DNA of 11,714 nucleotides from Candidatus Saccharibacteria bacterium CG_4_10_14_0_2_um_filter_52_9 (GCA_002792275.1 PFOA01000022.1:1-11714); one strand, 5' to 3'. Shown: positions 1 to 6,860, numbered from the stretch's first letter. Program-made: numbers and translations. Notes: a model not told the origin generated them from the letters alone.

Positions 1-22
1 GTGACAAGTTCAAAAGATCAAT

Positions 23-898
23 TTACTCGATCACCACTGCGGGACGGAAGCGCCGAACCCGACCGCCGTCGCCACGGTCGTACCAGTCCGCGCTGACCCG
101 GTCGACGCGGACGTCGGCAACCCGAGCGTGGCCGCGCGCCGCTTTTTCACCAGTTAGCCAAGTGGCTGTCCAGAGTTCACCGTTTTCATTAGCCAGTGGT
201 TGGCTATCGGGTAGCGACTTGTCACCGCGGGCTTTGGCGTCAGCGATGAAAGCGTCATAAGCGGCTTCGGTCATGCCCGTGCGGCTGTCGATTTTTTGGC
301 CATCAACTTCAATCATGAAGTTTTTGTCGGCTTTTTTATCAAAAAGGCCGTTCCAGCTACGCCTAGGATCATAATCTTCTTTGGAGTTGGCCATATCCAG
401 GCCGTTGCCAGCCGTGTAGGCTAGCGTAAAACGGTCACTGCCGTCTTCGGCCGTGGTGCGCAACACCGAAAAGTCTTCTTTTGAAACGCCAAATTTTTCA
501 GCCATCGCGGTAGTTAATTTGGTAGCTTTTTCTTGCTGTTCAGCAGACAGCTGATCAAATACGCTAGTTTCGGCCTTAGCTTCAGGTTTGGCAACAGGGT
601 CTGATTCAACTTGTCCGCTACCATACAAAGCCTTCTCGCCCAGAGTGTTACGACCAATAAGATCGCCAGCAATTCCCACAAACCTGTCGAAACGATCGTA
701 CTCCTGACCTTCCCGATTTTCTATAGTTGCATAAGTTTCATCAGAAACACTAACACCTGGAATATTATTAACACGCTCAAGCGCAACTAGGTCAGCGTGA
801 GTAGATACTTTATCGTCAAAAGCCTTGTTGGCCTCATTAGCTACTTTCACGCCAGCTTCGGCCGCTATGTGTTCTGGAGACGGATTTTCGTGTTTCAT
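23..898 (-). CDS. Putative DGR target protein with C-terminal variable region
   Basis: Protein of 291 residues when started at the ATG at 898. An upstream TTG at 934 keeps the frame open, but that triplet is part of a perfect -35 box (TTGACA, 934-929) and the -10 box covers the ATG at 907, so the ATG at 898 is the first start downstream of the promoter. Residues 1 to about 115 are charged and helix-prone; the middle is acidic and soluble-looking; no signal peptide or membrane segment is seen. The last ~50 residues run WTATWLTGE, then a stretch rich in G, R, D and V (residues ~253-284), then RFRPAVVIE. A conserved frame, a hypervariable-looking stretch coded mostly by NNC/NNT codons and a final RP-type tail are what C-type-lectin-like DGR targets show. 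A DGR-type reverse transcriptase lies directly upstream on the same strand. Binding target and cellular location are unknown. The DGR target role is inference; the gene itself is secure. Confidence 0.8.
   Translation of the reverse strand: MKHENPSPEHIAAEAGVKVANEANKAFDDKVSTHADLVALERVNNIPGVSVSDETYATIENREGQEYDRFDRFVGIAGDLIGRNTLGEKALYGSGQVESDPVAKPEAKAETSVFDQLSAEQQEKATKLTTAMAEKFGVSKEDFSVLRTTAEDGSDRFTLAYTAGNGLDMANSKEDYDPRRSWNGLFDKKADKNFMIEVDGQKIDSRTGMTEAAYDAFIADAKARGDKSLPDSQPLANENGELWTATWLTGEKAARGHARVADVRVDRVSADWYDRGDGGRVRRFRPAVVIE
47..142 (-). other. Candidate DGR variable region (VR)
   Basis: These 32 codons at the 3' end of the target gene contain 74 G/C in 96 bases (~77%), far above the rest of the gene. 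Twenty-four codons end in C or T, eight in G and none in A, while first and second positions vary widely (CGC, GGC, CAC, GAC, GTC, AGC, TAC and others). This is the pattern left when AAY codons of a template repeat are randomised at adenines. The unmutated 3' flank (codons for RFRPAVVIE, 26-52) would be the initiation-of-mutagenic-homing side. No template repeat is found in the window, so the call rests on composition, position and the neighbouring RT. Confidence 0.6.
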
Positions 899-905
899 GT
901 TGCTC

Positions 906-934
906 ATTGTACTATATTTAATCGAGTATGTCAA
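906..934 (-). promoter_or_regulatory. Strong promoter of the DGR target gene, leaderless
   Basis: Consensus -35 TTGACA (934-929), a spacer of exactly 17 bases (928-912) and -10 TACAAT (911-906). The expected transcription start, about seven bases further on, falls at the ATG at 898, so the message would have essentially no leader. The -35 box lies inside the last codons of the reverse transcriptase reading frame (stop at 920-918). Confidence 0.75.
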
Positions 935-1548
935 CGATTTTCCAAATCAAGTCTTTGCCGTAGCGTTTGGGCATATGTTGTTTGATCAGATTTTGATAGC
1001 TGGCAACGTTGTTTAAGTTCAGGTTTTGGCTAATTCGCATGGTGGTTCTGGCTTGCAGGCGTCGGCCTGATGGCCATATATCAACTCCGAGATATGCCAG
1101 CTTTTTGTTGGCCGGCTGCACTCGATCATGCTTAGGATTTACCGGCAGTCCGAGTTGGTCGGCCAGAAATTGGGTGCCGATGATTTGAGCTGTTCGTGCC
1201 TCGGCTTCGTCCGCGCACCACAGCACGAAATCGTCACCATAGCGGACGTAGGCTCGCGGTTTCAGGCTGTGCAGGACGAATTGGTCGAGTTCATTGAGGT
1301 AGATGTTGGCGAAAATCTGGCTGGTCAAATTGCCAATCGGCAAACCGTGGACTGACTGACTGACTGACTGACTGACTGACTGACTGACTGACTGACTGAC
1401 TGACTGACTGACTGACTGACTGACTGACTGACTGACTGACTGACGCAGTTTCGTAGCTGTCGATTATCTTGTCAAGCAAATCCAAGATCAATGGGCCCCG
1501 CAATTTCGTTCGCAAAAGCTGTTTCAAAACATGGTGATCAACGCTCAG
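918..1548 (-). pseudogene. DGR-type reverse transcriptase, 5'-truncated and frameshifted
   Basis: Two pieces of one reverse transcriptase in different frames. The upstream piece (1548 to ~1445) reads LSVDHHVLKQLL through DKIIDSYETA, matching the region after the first catalytic Asp motif. The downstream piece (1349-918) reads HGLPIGNLTSQIFANIYLNE, then the catalytic YVRYGDDFVL (about residues 31-40 of the 918-1343 frame), then LGVDIWPSGRRL and a positively charged tail. GNLTSQ, rather than the QGxxxSP of group II introns, is typical of DGR-type RTs. The pieces are separated by a (GACT)n tract that leaves them out of frame; one repeat unit fewer, or two more, would join them. The N-terminal fingers region (roughly 100 residues in relatives) is missing: homology stops abruptly near 1548, where an Avd-like fragment starts on the other strand. 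As it stands the gene should not make an active enzyme. Phase variation or an assembly fault are alternatives to simple decay. Confidence 0.8.
1350..1444. repeat. (GACT)n microsatellite inside the reverse transcriptase
   Basis: A perfect tetranucleotide tract of 95 bases, i.e. 23.75 units of GACT on the plus strand, with no interruption. On the RT coding strand it reads TCAGTCAG... and is open in all three frames, always coding S-V-S-Q. The plus strand carries TGA in every frame. Loss or gain of single units changes the frame of the downstream RT half, as in slipped-strand contingency loci. It sits just before the GLPIGNLTSQ motif. Confidence 0.97.
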
Positions 1549-1734
1549 CACGCACCTAAAGCGCACAAAGCCGCTTATCTGTTAAAAGCCCAGGCACAAC
1601 TTGATATTTTGCGCTTGAAGCTCCGTTTGTACATGGAGCTAAAATTAGCCAACGAAACAAAGTTATTCCAGCTACACGCCGAACTGCAGGAAGCTGGTCG
1701 TATGTTGGGCGGTTGGCTTAAGAGTGTTTCGTAA
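1549..1734 (+). pseudogene. Avd-like four-helix-bundle protein, N-terminally truncated
   Basis: About 60 residues, from HAPKAHKAAYLLKAQAQLD through LRLYMELKLANETKLFQLHAEL to EAGRMLGGWLKSVS and a stop at 1732-1734. The KLDLLKxxLR...ELK and final IGRMLGGWxKS patterns are typical of the C-terminal half of Avd, the accessory four-helix-bundle protein that binds the RT in DGRs (~120 residues when complete). The first half is missing. The frame stays open back to 1444, but that part is antisense to conserved RT sequence and is not Avd-like. An ATG at 1531 is in frame, with no ribosome-binding site. It lies head-to-head with the RT stub, whereas avd and RT normally lie on the same strand, so a rearrangement is implied. 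Function is probably lost. Confidence 0.65.
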
Positions 1735-1755
1735 TCGAGTTTTGTGGAAAACCTG

Positions 1756-1784
1756 TTGCATATTTTACCTTTCAGGCATACATT
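1756..1784 (+). promoter_or_regulatory. Possible promoter of the membrane protein gene
   Basis: TTGCAT (1756-1761), a 17-base spacer and TACATT (1779-1784), about 25 bases before the start codon. Both boxes match consensus only partly. TAGAAT at 1785-1790 is a competing -10. Confidence 0.3.
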
Positions 1785-1809
1785 TAGAATTATAAATAAG
1801 GAGTTAGAC

Positions 1810-2340
1810 ATGAGTGCCCTACAGTCCCTAGAAACCAACCTGGAAGATGTGTTTGTCAAAAACGCCCCGGCTCTGCCCGAAAACGGCAAAAAAATGATTG
1901 TTGAGTACCTGCCCTGGATTAATCTAGTCCTCGGTTTGATCTCGTTATACACGGTCTACATGCTCTGGCATTGGGCGCACCTGCTAGACGCCGCCAACAA
2001 GTTCATTGACTACGCCAACAGCATTACCCAGGCCTACGGCGGCACAACGGTCGCCGGCCATCGCCTGAGTGTTGTTGTTTGGGCCTCCATGGCCGTCATG
2101 GCCGTGCAAGCCGTGTTATACATACTGGCCTTCCCGGCTCTACGAGCCCGCAAAAAGTCCGGTTGGGATCTGTTATTTTACGCCCTGCTGGTTAACGTTG
2201 TTTACGGTGTCGTTGTTCTGTTCAGCGATTACGGTGGTGTCGGTAACCTGATCGGCTCGCTAATCGGCTCAGCCGTCGGCTTCTACTTCTTGTTCCAGAT
2301 CCGCAGTCTGTACCTCAAAGCACCGGCTGCTGCCAAATAA
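1810..2340 (+). CDS. Conserved-type four-helix membrane protein, function unknown
   Basis: 176 residues from the ATG at 1810, chosen because AAGGAG (1798-1803) stands six bases before it. The in-frame GTG at 1744 has no such site and would add 22 unlikely residues. Four hydrophobic helices are seen at about residues 35-57, 86-108, 118-138 and 145-164. The N-terminus (~30 residues) is polar, and the C-terminus is short and basic (KAPAAAK). The gene converges with the metallopeptidase gene across a nine-base gap with no hairpin. No catalytic or transport motif is recognised, so no function is assigned. Confidence 0.85.
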   Translation: MSALQSLETNLEDVFVKNAPALPENGKKMIVEYLPWINLVLGLISLYTVYMLWHWAHLLDAANKFIDYANSITQAYGGTTVAGHRLSVVVWASMAVMAVQAVLYILAFPALRARKKSGWDLLFYALLVNVVYGVVVLFSDYGGVGNLIGSLIGSAVGFYFLFQIRSLYLKAPAAAK

Positions 2341-2349
2341 AGTTCTTAG

Positions 2350-2718
2350 CTATTCCAGTTCGTGTATGCGGTCGTGATCGAGGCCGTAGTAGTGGGCGAT
2401 TTCGTGCCACAGGGTGTGCTTGATGGCCTCTTTCAGATCGGCCGGACTCGAAGCCTGGTACTGCAGAGGTAATCTGAACAGTGTGATCTTGTCCGGGAAA
2501 GTCCTGGTCATGCCCTGCCGTTGCGGCAATGGCACGCCCTCATAGAGGCCCAGCAGTGTCTGATCATTGCGCAGTTCGAGCTCACGGCGTTGCTCGGGCG
2601 TTGGCAGCTCTTCGTATAAAATCGCGATGTTCTTGATATTTTTGACATGCTCGCCCGATAGTTCACCCAGCGCCTCGTCAATCAGCCGCTGAAATTCCTG
2701 GTCGCTGACTTCTATCAC
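2350..2718 (-). CDS. Zincin-like metallopeptidase family protein
   Basis: 122 residues with HEIAHYYGLDH near the C-terminus: H105, E106 and H109 form the HExxH zinc site and H115 is a plausible third ligand. Size, acidic N-terminal helix and motif position fit the small bacterial zincin-like metallopeptidase family (PF06262 type), whose substrates are generally unknown. The start is a GTG at 2718 immediately after the lysS stop (2721-2719), so it is probably translated by coupling from lysS; GAGG in the lysS tail may serve as its ribosome-binding site. It is the last gene of this minus-strand run. No signal peptide is seen, so it is probably cytoplasmic. An active protease is likely but unproven. 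Confidence 0.85.
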   Translation of the reverse strand: MIEVSDQEFQRLIDEALGELSGEHVKNIKNIAILYEELPTPEQRRELELRNDQTLLGLYEGVPLPQRQGMTRTFPDKITLFRLPLQYQASSPADLKEAIKHTLWHEIAHYYGLDHDRIHELE

Positions 2719-4251
2719 CTAAGCCTCGAGGTGTAGCCGCTTAATCAGCCAATCGCGCGACAGTATACTCAGGAACCAACCGGCTCGCGGGCCGGATTGC
2801 TGGCCGATAATCGCACGGTACAAAACGGCAAACATGTCTTTGGGCGCCAGGCCGGCGCTGTCTTTGAACTCATAGATAGCCTGATGGAACCAGGCACCGT
2901 CGGCCTCGGCCGGGGCTTGGCTGATCTTGTCGGCCAACGCTGTCAGAAATTGCTTTTCGGCATCGCTAAAATCATCGGCCTTGATGGTTGACTGAACGGA
3001 GAACTTGACCTCTTGGGGGGCGTGCTTTTCCAGCCAGACATCTATAAAATGCAGTTCGGCCTCGATGATGGCACTGTCCTCTTCGACCGTAGGTGCGTAT
3101 TCGGTACGGCGAATTATATCCAGGGTGCGCGCCGGGTCTTTAAGAGCCGCCTGGTAGCTGGCCACCAGATGCGAGAAAGGTACCCGGCTGATGGTGGGGC
3201 TGGCGACACCGTGCAGTGAGATATCAATCAACTGCTTGTCGGCGTCCGATTTGTCGGCTTTTGCCAGCAGAGCGCCAAAATCGTCTACCAATTTAATAAG
3301 GGTTTCGCCCTGGTCAAAGAATAACTGCTTGTCGGGCGGAAAACGCAGGATAAAATACCAGACCACCTCGGCCGGTAAGACCTCGAGCAGTTCGGCGGCG
3401 GTAATCACATCGCCGGCGCTTTTACTCATTTTTTTGGTTTCGCCGGTGCGGTTAATAAAGTTATAGGGCAGAGGGATGGGCGGCTGGATGCCAAAAACGC
3501 GTTGAGCGATAATGGCGCCGGTGTCATATGAACCACCTTTTGTGGCATGATCACGTCCGAAAGGTTCGGCGTCGACGTCCAACAGCCACCAGCGAGCCGG
3601 CCAATCAATCCGCCAGTTCAGCTTGACTGCCCCGGCGTCGTATTTAATTGTTTGGCTCTGGCCGTCTTTGTCTTTATAGACCAGGCTCTTATCGTTGGGG
3701 TTGATGCTGACAAATTGGCGATTTTTTAGGTAGCCCTCTTCAATCACCTGAATCGGCGACCACTGATCATCGACTTTGTGACCGGAGACAGTTTCCAGGG
3801 TTTCGCGTATAGCCGCCTGCTCCTGCAGAGCCTTTTCAATCGCCTCTACAAAAAAGCCTTGGCGATATTTTTCGTGAGCCCGGACGATTTCCATATCGAG
3901 GTGCATGCCCTTGGCGGCAGTCACCAGATCCTTCAGGTAGTAGTCGGCATACGATACATCAGAACCATCGGGCGATGGTACGTCACACAGTGGTTTACCC
4001 AGATATTGTTTGAAATCATCGGGTACGCCCACTGGCACTTTACGAAAAACATCCAGGTCATCAACAATGTGCAGATGCCTGGCTTGGCGCTGACGCTTTT
4101 TGAGCTCGTAGGCGATGGCTTCGGCCGTAACAACCTCGCGCAAGGTGCCCAAGTGGTAGGTTCCGGACGGCGAAACGCCGGAAGAAACCACAATCTCACC
4201 CTCCGGATGGCGGGCCATCAACTTATCAACAACATTGTTTAACCACTGCAT
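2719..4251 (-). CDS. lysS: Lysyl-tRNA synthetase, class I
   Basis: 510 residues. It charges tRNA-Lys with lysine using ATP, in the cytoplasm. The class I signatures are clear: the HIGH variant HLGT at residues 33-36 (after SGVSPSG) and KMSKS at 274-278, with a C-terminal helical anticodon-binding region ending in WLIKRLHLEA. This is the archaeal/spirochaete/alphaproteobacterial type, not the common class II bacterial LysRS, and is of normal length. It starts at the ATG at 4251, 25 bases after greA. No ribosome-binding site precedes it, but an extended -10 lies eight bases upstream, suggesting a leaderless message in addition to read-through from greA. The metallopeptidase gene starts directly at its stop. 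Confidence 0.97.
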   Translation of the reverse strand: MQWLNNVVDKLMARHPEGEIVVSSGVSPSGTYHLGTLREVVTAEAIAYELKKRQRQARHLHIVDDLDVFRKVPVGVPDDFKQYLGKPLCDVPSPDGSDVSYADYYLKDLVTAAKGMHLDMEIVRAHEKYRQGFFVEAIEKALQEQAAIRETLETVSGHKVDDQWSPIQVIEEGYLKNRQFVSINPNDKSLVYKDKDGQSQTIKYDAGAVKLNWRIDWPARWWLLDVDAEPFGRDHATKGGSYDTGAIIAQRVFGIQPPIPLPYNFINRTGETKKMSKSAGDVITAAELLEVLPAEVVWYFILRFPPDKQLFFDQGETLIKLVDDFGALLAKADKSDADKQLIDISLHGVASPTISRVPFSHLVASYQAALKDPARTLDIIRRTEYAPTVEEDSAIIEAELHFIDVWLEKHAPQEVKFSVQSTIKADDFSDAEKQFLTALADKISQAPAEADGAWFHQAIYEFKDSAGLAPKDMFAVLYRAIIGQQSGPRAGWFLSILSRDWLIKRLHLEA

Positions 4252-4259
4252 ATAGCTAA

Positions 4260-4268
4260 AGTATAGCA
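4260..4268 (-). promoter_or_regulatory. Extended -10 promoter for leaderless lysS
   Basis: TGC followed by TATACT (4265-4260), then eight bases, then the lysS ATG at 4251. There is no good -35 at 17 bases (a TCGACA-like element lies 19 bases upstream in the greA tail). The TG dinucleotide can replace a -35. The predicted start of transcription is within 0-2 bases of the ATG. Confidence 0.55.
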
Positions 4269-4276
4269 GTCGGGGC

Positions 4277-4735
4277 TTAGCTGATGTCGACGATTTTGTA
4301 GGTGGTGGTGTCGGTAGGGGTCTGAATCTCGATTGATTCGCCCTCTTTTTTACCGACCAGAGCCTGGCCGATTGGCGATTCGTCGCTGATTTTGCCGTTT
4401 AGGGGGTCAGCTTCTACGGTGCCGACAACCTGGAATTCTTTGCTTTTGCCATTGCCCTTTAACTTGACTACAGAGCCGAGCTGGACTTTGCTATCGCCGC
4501 GGGGCTTTTTGATGATTTCGACGTTTTGCAAGATGTTCTCGATGTCGGAAATACGGGCTTCGGTGCGATCCTGCTCGGCGCGAGCAGACTGGTATTCGGC
4601 GTTCTCGGCCAGGTCACCCAGCTCGCGGGCAGTTTTAATGGCATCGGCAATAGCCGGGCGCTTGGCGACCAAGGTGTCGAGTTCGGTTTGGAGTTCGTTG
4701 ACGCCGGATTGGGTCAATCTAAACAGCTTCTTCAT
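4277..4735 (-). CDS. greA: Transcription elongation factor GreA
   Basis: 152 residues, slightly under the usual ~158. GreA enters the RNA polymerase secondary channel and stimulates cleavage of backtracked RNA. The N-terminal coiled coil carries the tip motif GDLAENAEYQSARAEQ (residues 40-55) with the acidic residues D41 and E44. The C-terminal FKBP-like domain (from ~80) shows the family pattern VVGTVEADPLNGKISDESP and IGQALVGKKEGE. The start at 4735 is supported by AAGGAG at 4750-4745, nine bases upstream. It is followed 25 bases later by lysS on the same strand. Confidence 0.97.
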   Translation of the reverse strand: MKKLFRLTQSGVNELQTELDTLVAKRPAIADAIKTARELGDLAENAEYQSARAEQDRTEARISDIENILQNVEIIKKPRGDSKVQLGSVVKLKGNGKSKEFQVVGTVEADPLNGKISDESPIGQALVGKKEGESIEIQTPTDTTTYKIVDIS

Positions 4736-4774
4736 GGGTATCTCTCCTTAAAACCAGTAACTGTATTGCGCCCA

Positions 4775-4783
4775 ATTATAGCA
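4775..4783 (-). promoter_or_regulatory. greA promoter, extended -10
   Basis: TGC plus a perfect TATAAT (4780-4775) 40 bases before the greA start. The start of transcription should be near 4768, giving a ~33-base leader that includes the ribosome-binding site. The -35 is weak (TAGGCA, 18-base spacer). The element overlaps the end of proS (stop at 4790-4788). Confidence 0.65.
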
Positions 4784-4787
4784 AGTT

Positions 4788-6047
4788 TTAGCTATTAATG
4801 CCTAGTGCTTTCCGAAGTTCCTCTGCACTTACCTGCCCGGCCGTGTCTGAAGTACGGGCTTTTAGCTCATAGAATTTGCCGGCTACCGTCTTGTCGCTGA
4901 TAACTACGCGGTATGGAATGCCCAGCAAATCGGCGTCGGCAAACTTCTCGCCGGCTCGCACTGCCGGACGATCATCATACAGCACTTCAACACCGGCGGT
5001 CATCAGACTGTCATAGAGCTCGTCGGCCTGCTTAACGACAGCCGGGTCTTCGCCCAAACGAGCGAGATAAACCTTGGCCGGCGCGATATTTTCTGGCCAT
5101 ACCAATCCTTTATCATCGGCAAAATGCTCGGCCAGCAGACCCATCAACCGACTAATGCCGATGCCATAACAGCCCATGATTATCGATTGCTGTTTGCCGT
5201 GCTCATCGGTGTAGTAAACCCCCAGGTCGTCGGCGTATTTGGTTCCTAGGGGGAATATGTTGCCGACTTCGACCGCCCGTTTTTCTACCAGCTCATCCTT
5301 TTTGAGGCCTAGTTGGGTCAGGATTTCATCGTTATAAATCTCTTTATTAACGGCCAGCCGCTTGGTTTCATCGAGGTAGATCGTATCTTCGCCAACGTGG
5401 CTAAGGGTCTGGAACTCGTCGCTGAACTGGCTGAAAATACCGCCGCTGGCGTAGGTGCGATAGGTGATGTCACCGATGCCCAGCCTACTGTAGACTTTCA
5501 TGTAAGCCTCGGCACACTTTTCGTAGAACGCATCGTGCTCCTTTTGGTCGCGGCTGAACGAATAAAGATCCTTCATCAGGAATTCACGGCCGCGCATCAA
5601 GCCGCTTTTGGCGCGCAGTTCGTTGCGGAACTTGGTACCTATTTGGTAGATGTAAACCGGCATATCCCGATAAGAACTAACGAATTCGTGCAACATGTCG
5701 GTGATCGGCTCCTCGTGCGTCAGGCCAACGCCTAGTTCGGTGCCGTTAGCCAGTTTGGTTTTGAACCAGTTATCAACCTTTTTATCATCCCAGCGGCCGG
5801 TTTTCTCCCAGATGTCCTTGGGCTGTAGCACGGTCATCCAGACCTCGTTGCCGCCAATGGCGTTCATCTCTTCGCGGACAATCGTAGATATGTTATGCAA
5901 TACGCGCTTGCCGAGTGGTAAATATGCATAGACGCCTGCCATCTCCTTATGGATGAAGCCGGCCTGGATCAACAACTGAGCATTGCGAACCGTTTCGTCT
6001 GCCGGCGTAGTTTTGCTGGTTTTAGTAAATAATTGGCTGCGTCGCAT
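4788..6047 (-). CDS. proS: Prolyl-tRNA synthetase, short form without the INS editing domain
   Basis: 419 residues. A class II synthetase that charges tRNA-Pro. Motif 1 lies around residues 38-62, THEE at 110-113, motif 2 at about 140-160 (FRNELRAKSG...REFLMKDLYSF) and motif 3 at 292-301 (GCYGIGISRL), followed by the anticodon-binding domain (~325-419). Standard bacterial ProRS is ~570 residues because a ~180-residue INS domain, which removes wrongly attached alanine, sits between motifs 2 and 3. Here that place (~222-245) holds only a short linker, as in alphaproteobacterial and mitochondrial ProRS. Editing must therefore be absent or supplied by a free-standing protein. The ATG at 6047 has no ribosome-binding site. 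TGTAATTA stands just upstream and may be a weak leaderless-type -10. Confidence 0.96.
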   Translation of the reverse strand: MRRSQLFTKTSKTTPADETVRNAQLLIQAGFIHKEMAGVYAYLPLGKRVLHNISTIVREEMNAIGGNEVWMTVLQPKDIWEKTGRWDDKKVDNWFKTKLANGTELGVGLTHEEPITDMLHEFVSSYRDMPVYIYQIGTKFRNELRAKSGLMRGREFLMKDLYSFSRDQKEHDAFYEKCAEAYMKVYSRLGIGDITYRTYASGGIFSQFSDEFQTLSHVGEDTIYLDETKRLAVNKEIYNDEILTQLGLKKDELVEKRAVEVGNIFPLGTKYADDLGVYYTDEHGKQQSIIMGCYGIGISRLMGLLAEHFADDKGLVWPENIAPAKVYLARLGEDPAVVKQADELYDSLMTAGVEVLYDDRPAVRAGEKFADADLLGIPYRVVISDKTVAGKFYELKARTSDTAGQVSAEELRKALGINS

Positions 6048-6087
6048 AGATAATCTTAATTACACTCAGTTTACTATGTTTTAGGAA

Positions 6088-6837
6088 TTAGTGAGCCGGG
6101 AAATGCGTGCCGGACTGCTTTTGCATTAGCGACTGTGGGCCTAGATCGGCCGCGCCGATATGGGCTTCTATGCCCAGCGCCGATACTTTCAGGCCGACAG
6201 CAACCTTGGTGCGCATACCGCCGCGCCCCATATTTCCCGGTTGATCTGACAGGTCTCGCGCCCAATCGGCATTAGCATCATTTACCTCGCGTACCACGCG
6301 ACCCGATTCATCCAGCAAGCCTTCCACGTCTGTCATAAGACACAGTTGTTCTGCTTCTAGGAGCTCTGCAATGTGACCGGCCAGGCCATCATTATCGCCG
6401 CCGTACTTTAGCTTGGCAATTTCCAAATCGCTTAGGGCGTCATTTTCATTAACGACGCTGACCACTCCGGCGGCGGCATTATCCAGCATTACCCTGCGCA
6501 ACATACCGCCTTCTTGGCGATCTTTAATCTCATGATGTGTTACCAGCAACTGTCCGGAGTGTATATTATGCTGAGCCAGAGCCAGTTGCCAGCCGGTAAA
6601 GTTCTTGCCACTACCGACTGTTGCCAGAGTTTGTTCACTGGCATCAACACCCTGGGCACCCAATATGACCCGCCCTACGGCAACTGCGCCGGAGGTCACA
6701 ACCACAAGACCATAGGTATGTTTTAACTCTGCAAGATCATAGGCGAAGTGATGTAGGCGTTTGGTATCCATGCCGATGCCGTTCGCCACGCTGGACGAAC
6801 CATATTTAACGACTGCGATCGGTAACTGCTCACTCAT
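6088..6837 (-). CDS. proB: Glutamate 5-kinase-like amino acid kinase, no PUA domain
   Basis: 249 residues from the ATG at 6837; an in-frame TTG at 6846 is less likely. The amino acid kinase fold is clear: VVKYGSSSV near the N-terminus (nucleotide/glutamate site, K11), VVTSGAVAVGR, VVNENDAL, then GGDNDGLAGHIAELL and LMTDVEGLLD, the order found in glutamate 5-kinase, which phosphorylates glutamate in the first step of proline synthesis. The PUA domain (~100 residues) found in many ProB proteins is missing, so this is the short form. No proA or proC is in the window. The gene lies 41 bases upstream of proS, so a proline-related role is attractive, but a different amino acid kinase substrate cannot be excluded from sequence alone. 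Confidence 0.82.
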   Translation of the reverse strand: MSEQLPIAVVKYGSSSVANGIGMDTKRLHHFAYDLAELKHTYGLVVVTSGAVAVGRVILGAQGVDASEQTLATVGSGKNFTGWQLALAQHNIHSGQLLVTHHEIKDRQEGGMLRRVMLDNAAAGVVSVVNENDALSDLEIAKLKYGGDNDGLAGHIAELLEAEQLCLMTDVEGLLDESGRVVREVNDANADWARDLSDQPGNMGRGGMRTKVAVGLKVSALGIEAHIGAADLGPQSLMQKQSGTHFPAH

Positions 6838-6860
6838 AAGTTTCAATGATTAACAGTAGT

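Noticed and set aside
899..934. Longer start (TTG at 934) for the target gene
   Set aside because: The TTG is part of the -35 box and the -10 box lies between it and the ATG at 898.
1350..1444. Tandem repeat considered as a CRISPR array or phage attachment repeat
   Set aside because: The period is four bases with no spacers; it is a simple microsatellite.
1444..1548. Plus-strand extension of the Avd-like frame towards the N-terminus
   Set aside because: The opposite strand codes conserved RT sequence here and the plus-strand translation is not Avd-like; the open frame is incidental.
1291..1566. Open frame coding a protein with S-V-S-Q repeats
   Set aside because: It is the out-of-frame upstream half of the reverse transcriptase running through the microsatellite, not a separate repeat protein.
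1575..1952. 125-codon minus-strand open frame, possible missing RT N-terminus
   Set aside because: The translation shows no RT motif and is antisense to the Avd-like fragment and the membrane protein gene.
2341..2349. Terminator between the convergent membrane protein and metallopeptidase genes
   Set aside because: Only nine bases separate the genes and no hairpin is visible.
3778..4242. 154-codon plus-strand open frame inside lysS
   Set aside because: Antisense shadow of a well-supported synthetase gene, with no ribosome-binding site or recognisable domain.
5313..5735. 140-codon plus-strand open frame inside proS
   Set aside because: Antisense shadow of conserved ProRS sequence.
6048..6087. 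Leaderless-type promoter before proS
   Set aside because: TGTAATTA is close to the right place but the hexamer is poor and no -35 is seen, so it was not listed as a feature.
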